From contig NZ_WBPF01000022.1 in NCBI RefSeq assembly GCF_008923725.1, positions 251,558-315,557 on the forward strand: a DNA stretch of 64,000 nt. The letters run 5' to 3'. Position numbers and translations under genes: made by a program. Every line of letters begins with the position of its first letter. The first letter of the stretch is position 1. Origin of the DNA: Bacillus sp. CH140a_4T. Its GTDB lineage: Bacteria; Bacillota; Bacilli; Bacillales; Bacillaceae_G. The notes below the pieces were generated by a model. It saw nothing but the letters and a program-made list of their open reading frames with translations. It did not search any database and was not told the origin of the DNA. Shown piece after piece: positions 38,292 through 47,456 of this stretch.

Positions 38292-39671
38292 TTAACGGTT
38301 CGGACCAGATACTTCCTCTGACTTAAGCGTATTATTCGCTCCAAGAGAATGGTACAGTACCTTTCCATTTCCATTAACAGTAACGATATGGTCATTATTA
38401 AAACTTTTGAACTTCACAGATCCATCACCGTAACGAATATGGTACTCTTCATATGTCGTTACTTTATATTTCATATCACTTTGACGCTCTACATTACGAA
38501 TTTCGATTGTTAATAAATCTTCAGTAATTCCTTTTTTATGTAGATATTGTATATAATCACGGTCTTCCTTATACGATTTCCCGCTCTTATCATAATTATT
38601 TTCAATCAGACTAAAATCATTTAATGAAATCGCACGCACATTATCATAAATATGATTTCGTACAAAATCACCCACTGCTGAGCTTGATGTTTCTTTCGGG
38701 AATTTTAAGTAATACGTGCTTTGGTCCCCAATTTTAACACTTTCAGATTTTATTACACCAAAATCAGTAGTTTTCTCTAAATGTACTTCTACTGTTTCAT
38801 CTGTGGATACAGGCCCCAGTTTATAATTACCATAACTTAATTTCCCACGTTTTTTACCATTTACAAATACGGTTGCATCATTTTCATCAGAAGAAATGCT
38901 TACATAATTTCCTTCAAGCGATAAATCTACATTCACTTTCTCGCTCTGTTCATCTGCTAAATCTACTTCTTTCTCTGTTTCTAATTCAGTAAGTTCTGTC
39001 TTCGCTGTTGCCTTGACAACATACGTACCTGGGAAGTATGGCCCCAACTCTTTCGAAGTTTTATCACTAGAAAGTTCTGTTTCTTTTTTATCATTCACAT
39101 ATATTTCCGCATTCTTTGCAGTTGTACTAACACTCATATAATAAGATTTCATGCTAAACTTATACTTTGGATATAAGAACCACTCTTTTCCCTCTTCTAC
39201 AATTTCCCCATCTTTAAACGAATTTTTATCCTTTGTTAACTTTTGATCTACTGTCTCTTTCTGTAAATAAGACAATAATTGTTTATTGTAAGAAGGGTTC
39301 TCTTTTAAGTAACGCATGTACGCTTTAATATCCTCTGTCTTAATCTTTAAGCTTGAATCATTCGCTTTCACAAACTCATCAATTGCAGTAATATCTTTCT
39401 TTTGGAATGCTTCAATCATTACATTTATTTGCTTTTCTTTTGAAAACTTGTATGCTCCAAATTTATATGCCCCAAATAATAAAATAATAATAATGGCGAA
39501 ACCAATAATTAAAAATAAATTTTTCTTACTTTTCACTGGTCGTGTCTCGCTTTGTACTTCTGTATATGAAGCGGCAGTGTTATCGACGATTACTTCCACT
39601 TTACTCCCACACTCAGGACAAAAGTTCAAATGGTCTGCAACGTTCTTTTTACATGTTCCACAAAACTTCAA
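38292..39671 (-). CDS. Zinc-ribbon, single-pass TcaA-like membrane protein
   Basis: 459 aa. CGTCKKNVADHLNFCPECGSK at residues 4-24 is a CxxC...CxxC zinc ribbon; one membrane helix follows (about 50-70), then a long extracytoplasmic part with two PEGA-like beta modules (YVNDKKETELSSD, VFVNGKKRGKLSYG) and a C-terminal NTF2-like domain. This layout fits the TcaA/YvbJ group, linked in Staphylococcus to teicoplanin response and wall stress. It is the last gene of a three-gene zinc-ribbon operon. Confidence 0.75.
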   Translation of the reverse strand: MKFCGTCKKNVADHLNFCPECGSKVEVIVDNTAASYTEVQSETRPVKSKKNLFLIIGFAIIIILLFGAYKFGAYKFSKEKQINVMIEAFQKKDITAIDEFVKANDSSLKIKTEDIKAYMRYLKENPSYNKQLLSYLQKETVDQKLTKDKNSFKDGEIVEEGKEWFLYPKYKFSMKSYYMSVSTTAKNAEIYVNDKKETELSSDKTSKELGPYFPGTYVVKATAKTELTELETEKEVDLADEQSEKVNVDLSLEGNYVSISSDENDATVFVNGKKRGKLSYGNYKLGPVSTDETVEVHLEKTTDFGVIKSESVKIGDQSTYYLKFPKETSSSAVGDFVRNHIYDNVRAISLNDFSLIENNYDKSGKSYKEDRDYIQYLHKKGITEDLLTIEIRNVERQSDMKYKVTTYEEYHIRYGDGSVKFKSFNNDHIVTVNGNGKVLYHSLGANNTLKSEEVSGPNR

Positions 39672-39683
39672 CGTGCTCTCCTC

Positions 39684-41234
39684 CTACTTTTTGGCTAACT
39701 TCATTCCAACAAATGCTGCTACATATGTCACAATAAAACTACACATAGTTAAATATACAAATGAATTTTGCATAGATAATACCGTTCCACTTGTTCCAAA
39801 CAAACTTGTTACAGTCCCTGAAACATCTATTTGGAACTTAGAAATCATATTCATTACAATCATCATAATCGTGTAAGAACCACTGCATACTGCTAATGTA
39901 ATATATATATTGGCAGTCGATAATTCAGCTAATTTTCTTCCCGCTCTAAACATAAGGAACAACGGAATAATAAGCAGTAATAAACCGTAATAGAATACGT
40001 TATTCACTTCATCAAATTCAGCAAGGCTTTCCTGACTTGCTCCTTTTGAAATCATTATATCTCTAACCACTACGCCATTTACAGAGATGCCTGATATAAA
40101 TGAAAATGATAATGTGCTCTCAGATGATTTTGATTTCTTACCAATTCCAGTAAACTCCTTACTAAGTGCTGGACTTGATACTTCTAACGGAGCAAAATGA
40201 GCCATACTCCATAATTGAGGTGTTAACTCTAATGCTAATAATGCACTTTCAGATTTTAAAGTTGTTATTTCTTTTAATGGTTCAATACTGTCTTCCTTAT
40301 TTACTAACGCCATAATACAAACCACTACTGCTGTTATTAAAAGTCCTTTTATCATGGCTGAAATACCGTAATAAACAGACGCTCCATATGGCATTAACTC
40401 TTGAAATGCTGCTGCCATATTATTTTTGCTTGTATGAGCAATAAACCCTACTAAAGTAAATAACGTTCCACATACAAAACCACTCATTAAACTCTTAATC
40501 GCTGAATAGCCAACCGTAATCTTACCTGCTTCTGAGAATGGAATTGCGAAAGATTGTGATGCTATAAAACTTATAATGAATAAAAAGACACCGTAAATAA
40601 TACCAACTGTTGCTGCTATAAAGATTTGATCCTTAATCGTTTTTGCAACACGCTGCTTTCCTAACCAAATTCCTGTTCCAGCGAAAATCATAAATGGAAT
40701 GATTAATAGTAATGTAAAAGGAGTATGCCAAGATAAAGAAAATATCAATCCACTATCGTCGCTAGCTGTAAAACCAAGTAAATGATAACTTAACATCGTA
40801 GAAGTTGCACTCGAATAAAAGCTTGGCAACATTTCTAATTCTTTCGCAAATTTACTAAACATCTCACTTAATATAGAAGCAAATAATACACTACCAATCC
40901 AACCAGCAATTAACATGAGAATACTTGCAACACCCCCACCAATAAAACCTGTTTTTAAAACGGCTTTATCTGCTGTAAATTTAACTTCAGGAGTACCTTC
41001 CATTGTAGGCAATTTAATAGATTGTTCTTTTTTCTTCACAATAAATAAAGAATGCCCACACTTTTGGCAATATAAATTTTGCTGAGCATTTTCACCGCCA
41101 CAACCTTTGCAGTATTTTGCAGTATCTTGTTCTAACGTTACTGCATCTATAGCTCCTGCAATCTCCATACTTCCTTCGTTAGGGCAATAGTTTACCTCTT
41201 CACCATGTTGATTTCCACATGTGCGACAATACAT
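39684..41234 (-). CDS. Zinc-ribbon polytopic membrane protein
   Basis: 516 aa. Two N-terminal zinc-ribbon motifs (CRTCGNQHGEEVNYCPNEG, imperfect; CKGCGGENAQQNLYCQKCG, complete), then about nine to ten membrane segments with an extracytoplasmic loop around residues 310-400. No transporter or enzyme motif recognised. It sits 12 bases upstream of the TcaA-like gene and 5 bases after the small zinc-ribbon gene, so the three are co-transcribed. A shared envelope-related function is inferred. Confidence 0.7.
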   Translation of the reverse strand: MYCRTCGNQHGEEVNYCPNEGSMEIAGAIDAVTLEQDTAKYCKGCGGENAQQNLYCQKCGHSLFIVKKKEQSIKLPTMEGTPEVKFTADKAVLKTGFIGGGVASILMLIAGWIGSVLFASILSEMFSKFAKELEMLPSFYSSATSTMLSYHLLGFTASDDSGLIFSLSWHTPFTLLLIIPFMIFAGTGIWLGKQRVAKTIKDQIFIAATVGIIYGVFLFIISFIASQSFAIPFSEAGKITVGYSAIKSLMSGFVCGTLFTLVGFIAHTSKNNMAAAFQELMPYGASVYYGISAMIKGLLITAVVVCIMALVNKEDSIEPLKEITTLKSESALLALELTPQLWSMAHFAPLEVSSPALSKEFTGIGKKSKSSESTLSFSFISGISVNGVVVRDIMISKGASQESLAEFDEVNNVFYYGLLLLIIPLFLMFRAGRKLAELSTANIYITLAVCSGSYTIMMIVMNMISKFQIDVSGTVTSLFGTSGTVLSMQNSFVYLTMCSFIVTYVAAFVGMKLAKK

Positions 41235-41239
41235 CTAAT

Positions 41240-41731
41240 TCACTCCCCACTTTGCTTAATTCCACAAACCGGACAGTAAGTAGAGTTTTGATCGATATGT
41301 TCATTACATGAAATACAATTTGTCGTTTCACCTTCATTTTCTATCGCTATCATTAGATTCGGCTTCCCACACGAACCACAAAACTTATCATTTATTGATA
41401 AAGGTCCACCACATTCACATGTAGCTTTCTCGCCTTGTTGCTTTTGCAGTTCAACAATGCGTTTTCTTGCTTGATAAATAACTACATCAAATTCTTGAAT
41501 TGGAGCAATCATCTCTTTTAGGCTCGCTTCATCTACTCCGTTTCCTCTTAATTGAACATAGACTCTTTGTCCAATCTCTAATAGAACCTCTGCCTTTTTC
41601 TGCATTTGCACTTGCATTTCTTTTTTCAGTTGAGCGATCTCTTGTGCAACTTGTAACTTCATCTTCCCTTGCTCAATTCCTTCTTGTAACTTATTCATTC
41701 CACTGCCTAACTTCGTCTGTAAATCTGACAA
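41240..41731 (-). CDS. Coiled-coil protein with two zinc ribbons
   Basis: 163 aa. Residues 1-95 are a long charged coiled coil (EGIEQGKMKLQVAQEIAQLK...); residues 108-160 hold two zinc ribbons, CECGGPLSINDKFCGSCG and CISCNEHIDQNSTYCPVCG. Cytoplasmic. First gene of the zinc-ribbon operon, which suggests it acts as adaptor or regulator for the two membrane proteins. RBS AGGAGG upstream. Confidence 0.75.
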   Translation of the reverse strand: MSDLQTKLGSGMNKLQEGIEQGKMKLQVAQEIAQLKKEMQVQMQKKAEVLLEIGQRVYVQLRGNGVDEASLKEMIAPIQEFDVVIYQARKRIVELQKQQGEKATCECGGPLSINDKFCGSCGKPNLMIAIENEGETTNCISCNEHIDQNSTYCPVCGIKQSGE

Positions 41732-41889
41732 ACCATTTCTCCTCCTATACTTATATAGTAATATACAAAATTAACATTATATATATTACCATGATTTTCA
41801 ATTTATGTAATCCAAATTTCATTTTTTCTGTTTTGAGCATTTTTTGTTTATAATGGTAGAGGAAAGAAATATGTGTACGGAGGAATATT

Positions 41890-43509
41890 ATGCTGCAACA
41901 CTCAATTACGAAAGATGAAATTATGATGATTGCGAATGAGTTCGTTCAAGGACTAGATCCACAGCAAACAGCTGATCAGGAACATGTCGCTACAGCTCGG
42001 CACCTATATCGTAGTGGTGTTGTCTACAACGTTGACTTTGATGGTTATACGCTATCAGGAACTGTAGACGCTGAAGGCAGCGTATATAGCGTCCATATCC
42101 CGATTCGTAACGTCGCTGAAAGCTATTGCGATTGCTTCGCACCAACGCAATGTGAGCATATGCTCGCTGTGTTACTATCTGCAGCATCTAGTTTCGGGCA
42201 AGTAGGAGATGTATTAACTTTATTCAAAAATAATACGAAACCTTCCCTTCCTCCTATTCGAACTGCAAGACAAGTATTGCAATCATCAGCGTTTGAAGAA
42301 ACGGATTATAAAAGTTGGCAATCGTATTTTGACAACGAATATGAATCATTTAAAAAAGAACAAGCTCGGCTTACTTATAAACAAATGTATTTTCTTATGA
42401 GTATTTTTACAGACTTCTATACGAAACTCGAACGGAAAGCTCCGCGTATCGTTGCGATACATGAGTTGTTCAGGCTACATGCAGCGCTTTATTGCTTTCA
42501 AAAATTATTAGAAGAAATCCAGGACTTCGAAGCAAATAAAACGTATTCTTATCACCAGCCTGTTAACGTCGTTCGCTTATTAGTAGATAAAGTGGAATCC
42601 ATCGTTCGGGACTTACAATCAGAAGCGATTCCTTCAGAGTCAGAAGCAATTTTGCAAGAAACAGCTCGTCTCGTTCACGAAGTATTCTTCTCCACCGACG
42701 CTTATACGCAAGAGAGATTCTTTATTTATCGTCACATATGGAGTGAACTGTTACACAATAAAGAGAAATTGCAAGAAGAAGAAAAGCGAATCAATACGAA
42801 AATCAATCCACTTTCTAAAGCATTAGCATCTTCTCATCTACTCTTTTTAAATGATGAAGATCTATTAGCGATGGACTTACTGAAGAAACAGCCTGCTTCT
42901 GTTGTAAGTCTGTACTTCTATTGGTTAGAAGAGCTATTAAGTGCAATGAAGTGGGATCGCGCGAAGAATTGGCTTTCTTTTACGTATAAACAAGTGAAGA
43001 AAACGATACATGAGCACGAAAATACGATTTTCATAAAAGATATCGTTCACTTATTCGTCATCATGTATGAAACGTATGCAACTCATACAAATGAACAAGC
43101 TGGATTCGAAATGATTTTGCAAGAGCTATTACCATATAGTTTCGCAAACTATGAGCAATACGTACTCGCGAAAAAGCAATATCGAACATGGGCAGAACTT
43201 CAGCTCTTACATGGATTTGAAGCAATTGAACTTTTGAAAGAGCCACTGAAAGATATTGAAAAGGAAGCACCAGAAGCGGCACTTCCTCTTTATCACCTTG
43301 CTGCCGTAGAGGCCATTGAAGAGCGAAATCGCAAATCATATAGACGTGCAGTTCGTTACTTAAAGAAATTACGTACATTGTATAAACGATTAAAGCGTAC
43401 CGATGAATGGGATGCTTTCATTATTCACATCGCAAACTTACATTCACGTTTGCGTGCACTACAAGAGGAATTACGGAAAGGAAAATTAATCGATGATCAA
43501 TCAAACTGA
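41890..43509 (+). CDS. SWIM zinc-finger protein
   Basis: 539 aa. Near residue 75 the motif CDCFAPTQCEHMLAVLL is a SWIM finger (CxC...CxH), a DNA/protein-binding unit. The rest is alpha-helical without recognised domains. RBS GGAGG precedes the ATG. It overlaps the SNF2 gene by 17 bases, a pairing seen throughout Bacilli, so the two probably form a complex. Confidence 0.88.
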   Translation: MLQHSITKDEIMMIANEFVQGLDPQQTADQEHVATARHLYRSGVVYNVDFDGYTLSGTVDAEGSVYSVHIPIRNVAESYCDCFAPTQCEHMLAVLLSAASSFGQVGDVLTLFKNNTKPSLPPIRTARQVLQSSAFEETDYKSWQSYFDNEYESFKKEQARLTYKQMYFLMSIFTDFYTKLERKAPRIVAIHELFRLHAALYCFQKLLEEIQDFEANKTYSYHQPVNVVRLLVDKVESIVRDLQSEAIPSESEAILQETARLVHEVFFSTDAYTQERFFIYRHIWSELLHNKEKLQEEEKRINTKINPLSKALASSHLLFLNDEDLLAMDLLKKQPASVVSLYFYWLEELLSAMKWDRAKNWLSFTYKQVKKTIHEHENTIFIKDIVHLFVIMYETYATHTNEQAGFEMILQELLPYSFANYEQYVLAKKQYRTWAELQLLHGFEAIELLKEPLKDIEKEAPEAALPLYHLAAVEAIEERNRKSYRRAVRYLKKLRTLYKRLKRTDEWDAFIIHIANLHSRLRALQEELRKGKLIDDQSN

Positions 43510-46249
43510 AGTAACAATTAGGCTCCAGCACGTTAGTCACGGTTGGTTCCTTTGGGGGGAAGATGACAGCGGTACTCCATTATCCGTAACAAGTTGGAAA
43601 CGAAATGCATTTACATGGCACTCCACTTCCTTCTATGGCACGTTTCTAAAAGAAGCAACCTTTGAAGGAAAACAAGGTGTTATGCTAACGAACGCACAAG
43701 CATTTGAATACATCGCTAATAAACCGATGAACTCCTTTGCCCATATTCAAATGAGCGGCCCTATTACAGCACTTACAGAAGATGCGAACGAATTATGGGA
43801 TGTCTTCACAAGTGGTAGCTTCGTACCTGATATGGAGCGTTGGCCCAAACAACCATCTTGGAAAGTTCAAAATACCCCAATCGAAGATGACACATTGGCA
43901 TCCCTTTTCTCGGCTGCGGTAAATGAAAGCATATTACAAGATAACCGCTCGAACGACGGATGGGAAGATGCAAAGAGACTTTATGAACATTACGACTTTA
44001 CGAAAAGACAATTGGATGCAGCACTACACGAAGAAGATTGGCTTCGAAAAATTGGATACATTGAAGATGACCTTCCCTTTACAATCGGACTACGGCTACA
44101 AGAGCCGCAAGAAGAATTTGAAATGTGGAAGCTTGAGACAGTTGTTACACCAAAGCGCGGGGCACATCGCATATATGTATATGAAAGTATCGATTCTTTA
44201 CCAAAACGATGGCACGATTATGAAGAGCGTATTCTTGAAACACAAGAAGGCTTCAGTAAGCTCGTACCATGGTTAAAAGAAGAGGATACATTCCGAAGTG
44301 AGCTCTTTGAAACAGAAGCGTGGAACTTCTTAACAGAAGCAAGTAACGAATTACTCGCTGCAGGTATTACAATTTTACTACCATCATGGTGGCAAAATTT
44401 AAAAGCGACAAAACCAAAATTACGTGTGCAACTGAAGCAAAATGCAACGCAAACACAATCTTTCTTTGGTATGAATACACTCGTTAATTTCGACTGGCGC
44501 ATTTCAACGAACGGCATTGATTTATCAGAAAGCGAATTTTTCGAACTCGTTGAACAAAACAAACGATTATTCAATATAAATGGTCAATGGATGAGACTGG
44601 ATCCAGCCTTTATTGAAGAAGTACGAAAGCTCATGAACCGTGCCGATAAATATGGCCTCGAAATGAAAGATGTCCTTCAGCAACATTTATCAAACACTGC
44701 CGAAACAGAAATGGTAGAAGACGATAGTCCATTTACCGATATTGAAATCGAGCTAGATGGATATTATGAAGAGCTATTCCAAAAACTCTTACACATTGGA
44801 GATATTCCAAAAGTAGATGTTCCTTCTTCACTAAACGCCACACTCCGCCCGTATCAACAACATGGCATTGAGTGGTTATTATATTTAAGAAAACTTGGAT
44901 TCGGCGCATTATTAGCTGACGACATGGGACTTGGAAAAAGTATTCAAACAATCACGTACTTACTATATATAAAAGAGAATAATCTCCAAACAGGACCTGC
45001 CCTAATCGTGGCACCGACATCTGTTCTTGGAAATTGGCAAAAAGAATTTGAGCGTTTCGCACCAAATTTACGTGTTCAGTTACACTATGGAAGTAACCGT
45101 GCGAAAGGCGAATCATTTAAAGACTTCCTTCAATCAGCAGATGTTGTATTAACATCTTATGCATTAGCTCAGCTTGATGAAGAAGAACTTAGTACGTTAT
45201 GCTGGGACGCTGTTATTTTGGATGAAGCACAAAATATTAAAAACCCACATACGAAACAGTCAAAAGCAGTACGAAACTTGCCAGCAAATCACAAAATCGC
45301 TTTAACCGGTACACCGATGGAAAACCGACTTGCCGAGCTTTGGTCTATTTTCGACTTTATTAATCATGGATATCTTGGCAGTTTAGGACAATTCCAGCGC
45401 CGTTTCGTCTCACCAATTGAAAAGGATCGTGACGAAGGAAAAATCCAACAAGTTCAACGTTTTATCTCGCCGTTTTTACTGCGTCGTACGAAGAAAGATC
45501 AAACAGTCGCATTAAACTTACCAGATAAACAAGAACAGAAAGCGTACTGTCCACTTACTGGTGAACAAGCTTCCTTATATGAACAACTTGTGCAAGATAC
45601 ATTGCAAAATGTAGAAGGATTAAGCGGGATTGAAAGACGCGGATTTATATTACTCATGTTGAACAAACTGAAACAAATTTGTAATCACCCTGCTCTTTAT
45701 TTAAAAGAAACAGAGCCAAAAGATATCATCGAACGTTCCATGAAAACGAGCACGTTAATGGAACTCATTGAAAATATAAAAGATCAAAATGAAAGTTGTT
45801 TAATCTTCACGCAATACATCGGTATGGGGAACATGTTAAAAAATGTGTTAGAAGAACATTTCGGTCAGCGCGTCCTCTTCTTAAACGGTAGTGTACCGAA
45901 GAAAGAACGTGACAAAATGATCGAGCAGTTCCAAAACGGAACGTATGACATTTTTATCTTATCGTTAAAAGCAGGTGGAACTGGCTTAAACTTAACCGCT
46001 GCCAACCATGTCATTCACTACGACCGGTGGTGGAATCCAGCTGTAGAAAACCAAGCGACAGACCGCGCATATCGCATTGGTCAAAAACGCTTCGTTCACG
46101 TTCATAAACTGATTACAACGGGGACACTAGAAGAGAAAATTGATGAAATGTTAGAAAGAAAACAATCATTAAACAACGCCGTCATTACAACCGATAGTTG
46201 GATGACCGAACTATCTACAGACGAGCTAAAAGAATTACTTGGTGTATAA
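43493..46249 (+). CDS. SNF2-family helicase/translocase
   Basis: 918 aa. An N-terminal bacterial SNF2-associated region (about 1-430) is followed by the two-lobe ATPase. Motifs in order: LLADDMGLGKSIQT (Walker A), DEAQNIKN (II), ALTGTPMENR (III), LFLNGSVPKKERD, LSLKAGGTGLNLTAANHV (V) and QATDRAYRIGQ (VI). SNF2 proteins translocate on double-stranded DNA and strip or remodel bound proteins; RapA of E. coli recycles RNA polymerase. The partner is the SWIM protein. No nuclease or methylase genes are nearby, so a DISARM-like defence role is not supported. Confidence 0.93.
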   Translation: MINQTEVTIRLQHVSHGWFLWGEDDSGTPLSVTSWKRNAFTWHSTSFYGTFLKEATFEGKQGVMLTNAQAFEYIANKPMNSFAHIQMSGPITALTEDANELWDVFTSGSFVPDMERWPKQPSWKVQNTPIEDDTLASLFSAAVNESILQDNRSNDGWEDAKRLYEHYDFTKRQLDAALHEEDWLRKIGYIEDDLPFTIGLRLQEPQEEFEMWKLETVVTPKRGAHRIYVYESIDSLPKRWHDYEERILETQEGFSKLVPWLKEEDTFRSELFETEAWNFLTEASNELLAAGITILLPSWWQNLKATKPKLRVQLKQNATQTQSFFGMNTLVNFDWRISTNGIDLSESEFFELVEQNKRLFNINGQWMRLDPAFIEEVRKLMNRADKYGLEMKDVLQQHLSNTAETEMVEDDSPFTDIEIELDGYYEELFQKLLHIGDIPKVDVPSSLNATLRPYQQHGIEWLLYLRKLGFGALLADDMGLGKSIQTITYLLYIKENNLQTGPALIVAPTSVLGNWQKEFERFAPNLRVQLHYGSNRAKGESFKDFLQSADVVLTSYALAQLDEEELSTLCWDAVILDEAQNIKNPHTKQSKAVRNLPANHKIALTGTPMENRLAELWSIFDFINHGYLGSLGQFQRRFVSPIEKDRDEGKIQQVQRFISPFLLRRTKKDQTVALNLPDKQEQKAYCPLTGEQASLYEQLVQDTLQNVEGLSGIERRGFILLMLNKLKQICNHPALYLKETEPKDIIERSMKTSTLMELIENIKDQNESCLIFTQYIGMGNMLKNVLEEHFGQRVLFLNGSVPKKERDKMIEQFQNGTYDIFILSLKAGGTGLNLTAANHVIHYDRWWNPAVENQATDRAYRIGQKRFVHVHKLITTGTLEEKIDEMLERKQSLNNAVITTDSWMTELSTDELKELLGV

Positions 46250-46252
46250 ACA

Positions 46253-46288
46253 AAAGGAGCTAATCTCAAAAGATTAGCTCCTTTTTCT
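46253..46288. terminator. Bidirectional terminator between SNF2 and VanZ genes
   Basis: Perfect 14-bp stem AAAGGAGCTAATCT/AGATTAGCTCCTTT, 4-base loop, T-run on + strand. The end of the VanZ gene lies inside the right arm. Confidence 0.88.
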
Positions 46289-46759
46289 ATTCCAAAACCA
46301 ATTGCTTATTATAATTCCTGTTAATCCGCCACACGTATCCAGTAATGAATCTTGCCACATCGGTGTACGGTCTCCCGTAGTCCATTGATGAATTTCATCA
46401 AATGTTGCATATCCCGCAACGAAAAGAAGAGCGTATATGAAACACCTTTTTCTCGAATAACCCGATCGATGAAAAGCATAATACGTCAATGAACCGAGCA
46501 TAAAGAACACCATGAAATGAGCACCTTTACGAAGGAAAAACTCAATAAATCCGCCTACACCTTTATTTGCAATGCTAACAGGTGTACCACCGCCGTAATC
46601 GATAGATACCCATGAAAAATGCTCTTTCACAAACTCAACATTTACATATTGTTCAATATCCGAGCGCATATCCTGCTTTTTATACGGTTGTGCCGAGGAA
46701 TAGAAAATCAGCCCCACCCATAGTAAAACAGGAATCCAAAATAACCATTTACGATTCAT
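46274..46759 (-). CDS. VanZ family membrane protein
   Basis: 161 aa. Four membrane helices; RKGAHFMVFFMLGSLTYYAF and GYATFDEIHQWTTGDRTPMWQDSLLDTCGG are the VanZ signature, with conserved His, Glu and Asp. VanZ of Tn1546 gives low-level teicoplanin resistance; chromosomal homologues are mostly uncharacterised. No other van genes are present. Confidence 0.88.
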   Translation of the reverse strand: MNRKWLFWIPVLLWVGLIFYSSAQPYKKQDMRSDIEQYVNVEFVKEHFSWVSIDYGGGTPVSIANKGVGGFIEFFLRKGAHFMVFFMLGSLTYYAFHRSGYSRKRCFIYALLFVAGYATFDEIHQWTTGDRTPMWQDSLLDTCGGLTGIIISNWFWNRKRS

Positions 46760-46869
46760 TCTTCCGAAACCCCTCTCTTAGTCTTTTAAGCGTACCAAAA
46801 AAAAGAAAAAATTTCACGCCAAAACATGACATTCACGCCCTATTTATAAAGTGAAAGGGGGTGATAAAC

Positions 46870-47094
46870 ATGGCAGTCGAAACAATCGTAATGGACTTAA
46901 CTTTACGTCTTGTCTTAAACAATGGATTAGATAAGAACGGAAAAACAGTTTTCAAGAACAAACAATTTAAGCGCGTTAAAACAAATGCAAACTTAGAGCA
47001 AGTACAAAACGTAGCACGTGCTCTTGCTTCCTTACAAGCATCACCACTTCACGCTGTACAACTTGTTAGCACATCAGATCTTTCTAGTCTATAA
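46870..47094 (+). CDS. DUF1659 family protein
   Basis: 74 aa from ATG 46870, after GAAAGGGGGTG; the in-frame GTG 46861 lies inside that RBS. Small soluble beta/alpha protein (MDLTLRLVLNNGLDKNGKTVFKNK, then ARALASLQASPLHAVQLV). DUF1659 is commonly encoded beside DUF2922, as here. Function unknown. A truncated repeat copy starts at its stop codon and separates it from its partner. Confidence 0.8.
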   Translation: MAVETIVMDLTLRLVLNNGLDKNGKTVFKNKQFKRVKTNANLEQVQNVARALASLQASPLHAVQLVSTSDLSSL

Positions 47095-47173
47095 GGTGAA
47101 ACTTTAATCAGTGGGGTTCCCCCGCTGATTATGAGCCAACACTGGTCGCGCTGCCCACATATAGCGGAATAAA
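47091..47173 (+). repeat. bcr1-like repeat, internally deleted copy 3
   Basis: A 73-bp unit (47096-47168) keeps the left end GTGAAACTTTAATCAGTGGGG, the shortened CCCCGCTGATTAT arm, and GCTGCCCAC...AGCGGAATAAA at the right. Flanks are ATAAG (47091-47095, containing the TAA stop of the DUF1659 gene) and ATAAA (47169-47173). The middle hairpins are lost. Confidence 0.75.
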
Positions 47174-47193
47174 TAAAAAGGAGGAAATAACGT

Positions 47194-47409
47194 ATGCAAG
47201 TACTAGAATTAATTTTCGCGAAAGAAGATGGAAAAACAGTTGTTTTTTCTATCGAGAAACCGATCACACCTGTCGATGCACAAGTCGTAAATCAAGTAAT
47301 GGATACCATCCTTGCCTCATCTGTATTTTCATCAATTAATGAAAATACCCGAAAAAAAGGAGCCCGTCTCGTAGAAAAGAATGTATCTGAAGTTCCAATT
47401 AATTTATAA
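47194..47409 (+). CDS. DUF2922 family protein
   Basis: 71 aa with RBS AAAGGAGG. Sequence MQVLELIFAKEDGKTVVFSI followed by ITPVDAQVVNQVMDTILAS fits DUF2922. Partner of the upstream DUF1659 gene and probably co-transcribed through the repeat. Function unknown. Confidence 0.8.
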   Translation: MQVLELIFAKEDGKTVVFSIEKPITPVDAQVVNQVMDTILASSVFSSINENTRKKGARLVEKNVSEVPINL

Positions 47410-47410
47410 A

Positions 47411-47456
47411 CAAAAAGACGAACCTGCATCATTTTGCAGATTCGTCTTTTTTCTTC
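47411..47456. terminator. Bidirectional terminator
   Basis: AAAAAGACGAACCTGCA/TGCAGATTCGTCTTTTT stem with one mismatch, between convergent genes; it overlaps the end of the DUF4359 gene. Confidence 0.85.

Noticed and set aside
41890-46249. SWIM/SNF2 pair as a phage-defence (DISARM-like) module
   Set aside because: No methylase, PLD nuclease, DUF1998 or integrase beside it, and the pair is a routine Bacillus neighbour set.
46274-46759. Part of a vancomycin/teicoplanin resistance cluster
   Set aside because: A lone VanZ homologue; no vanH, vanA, vanX, vanR or vanS genes present.
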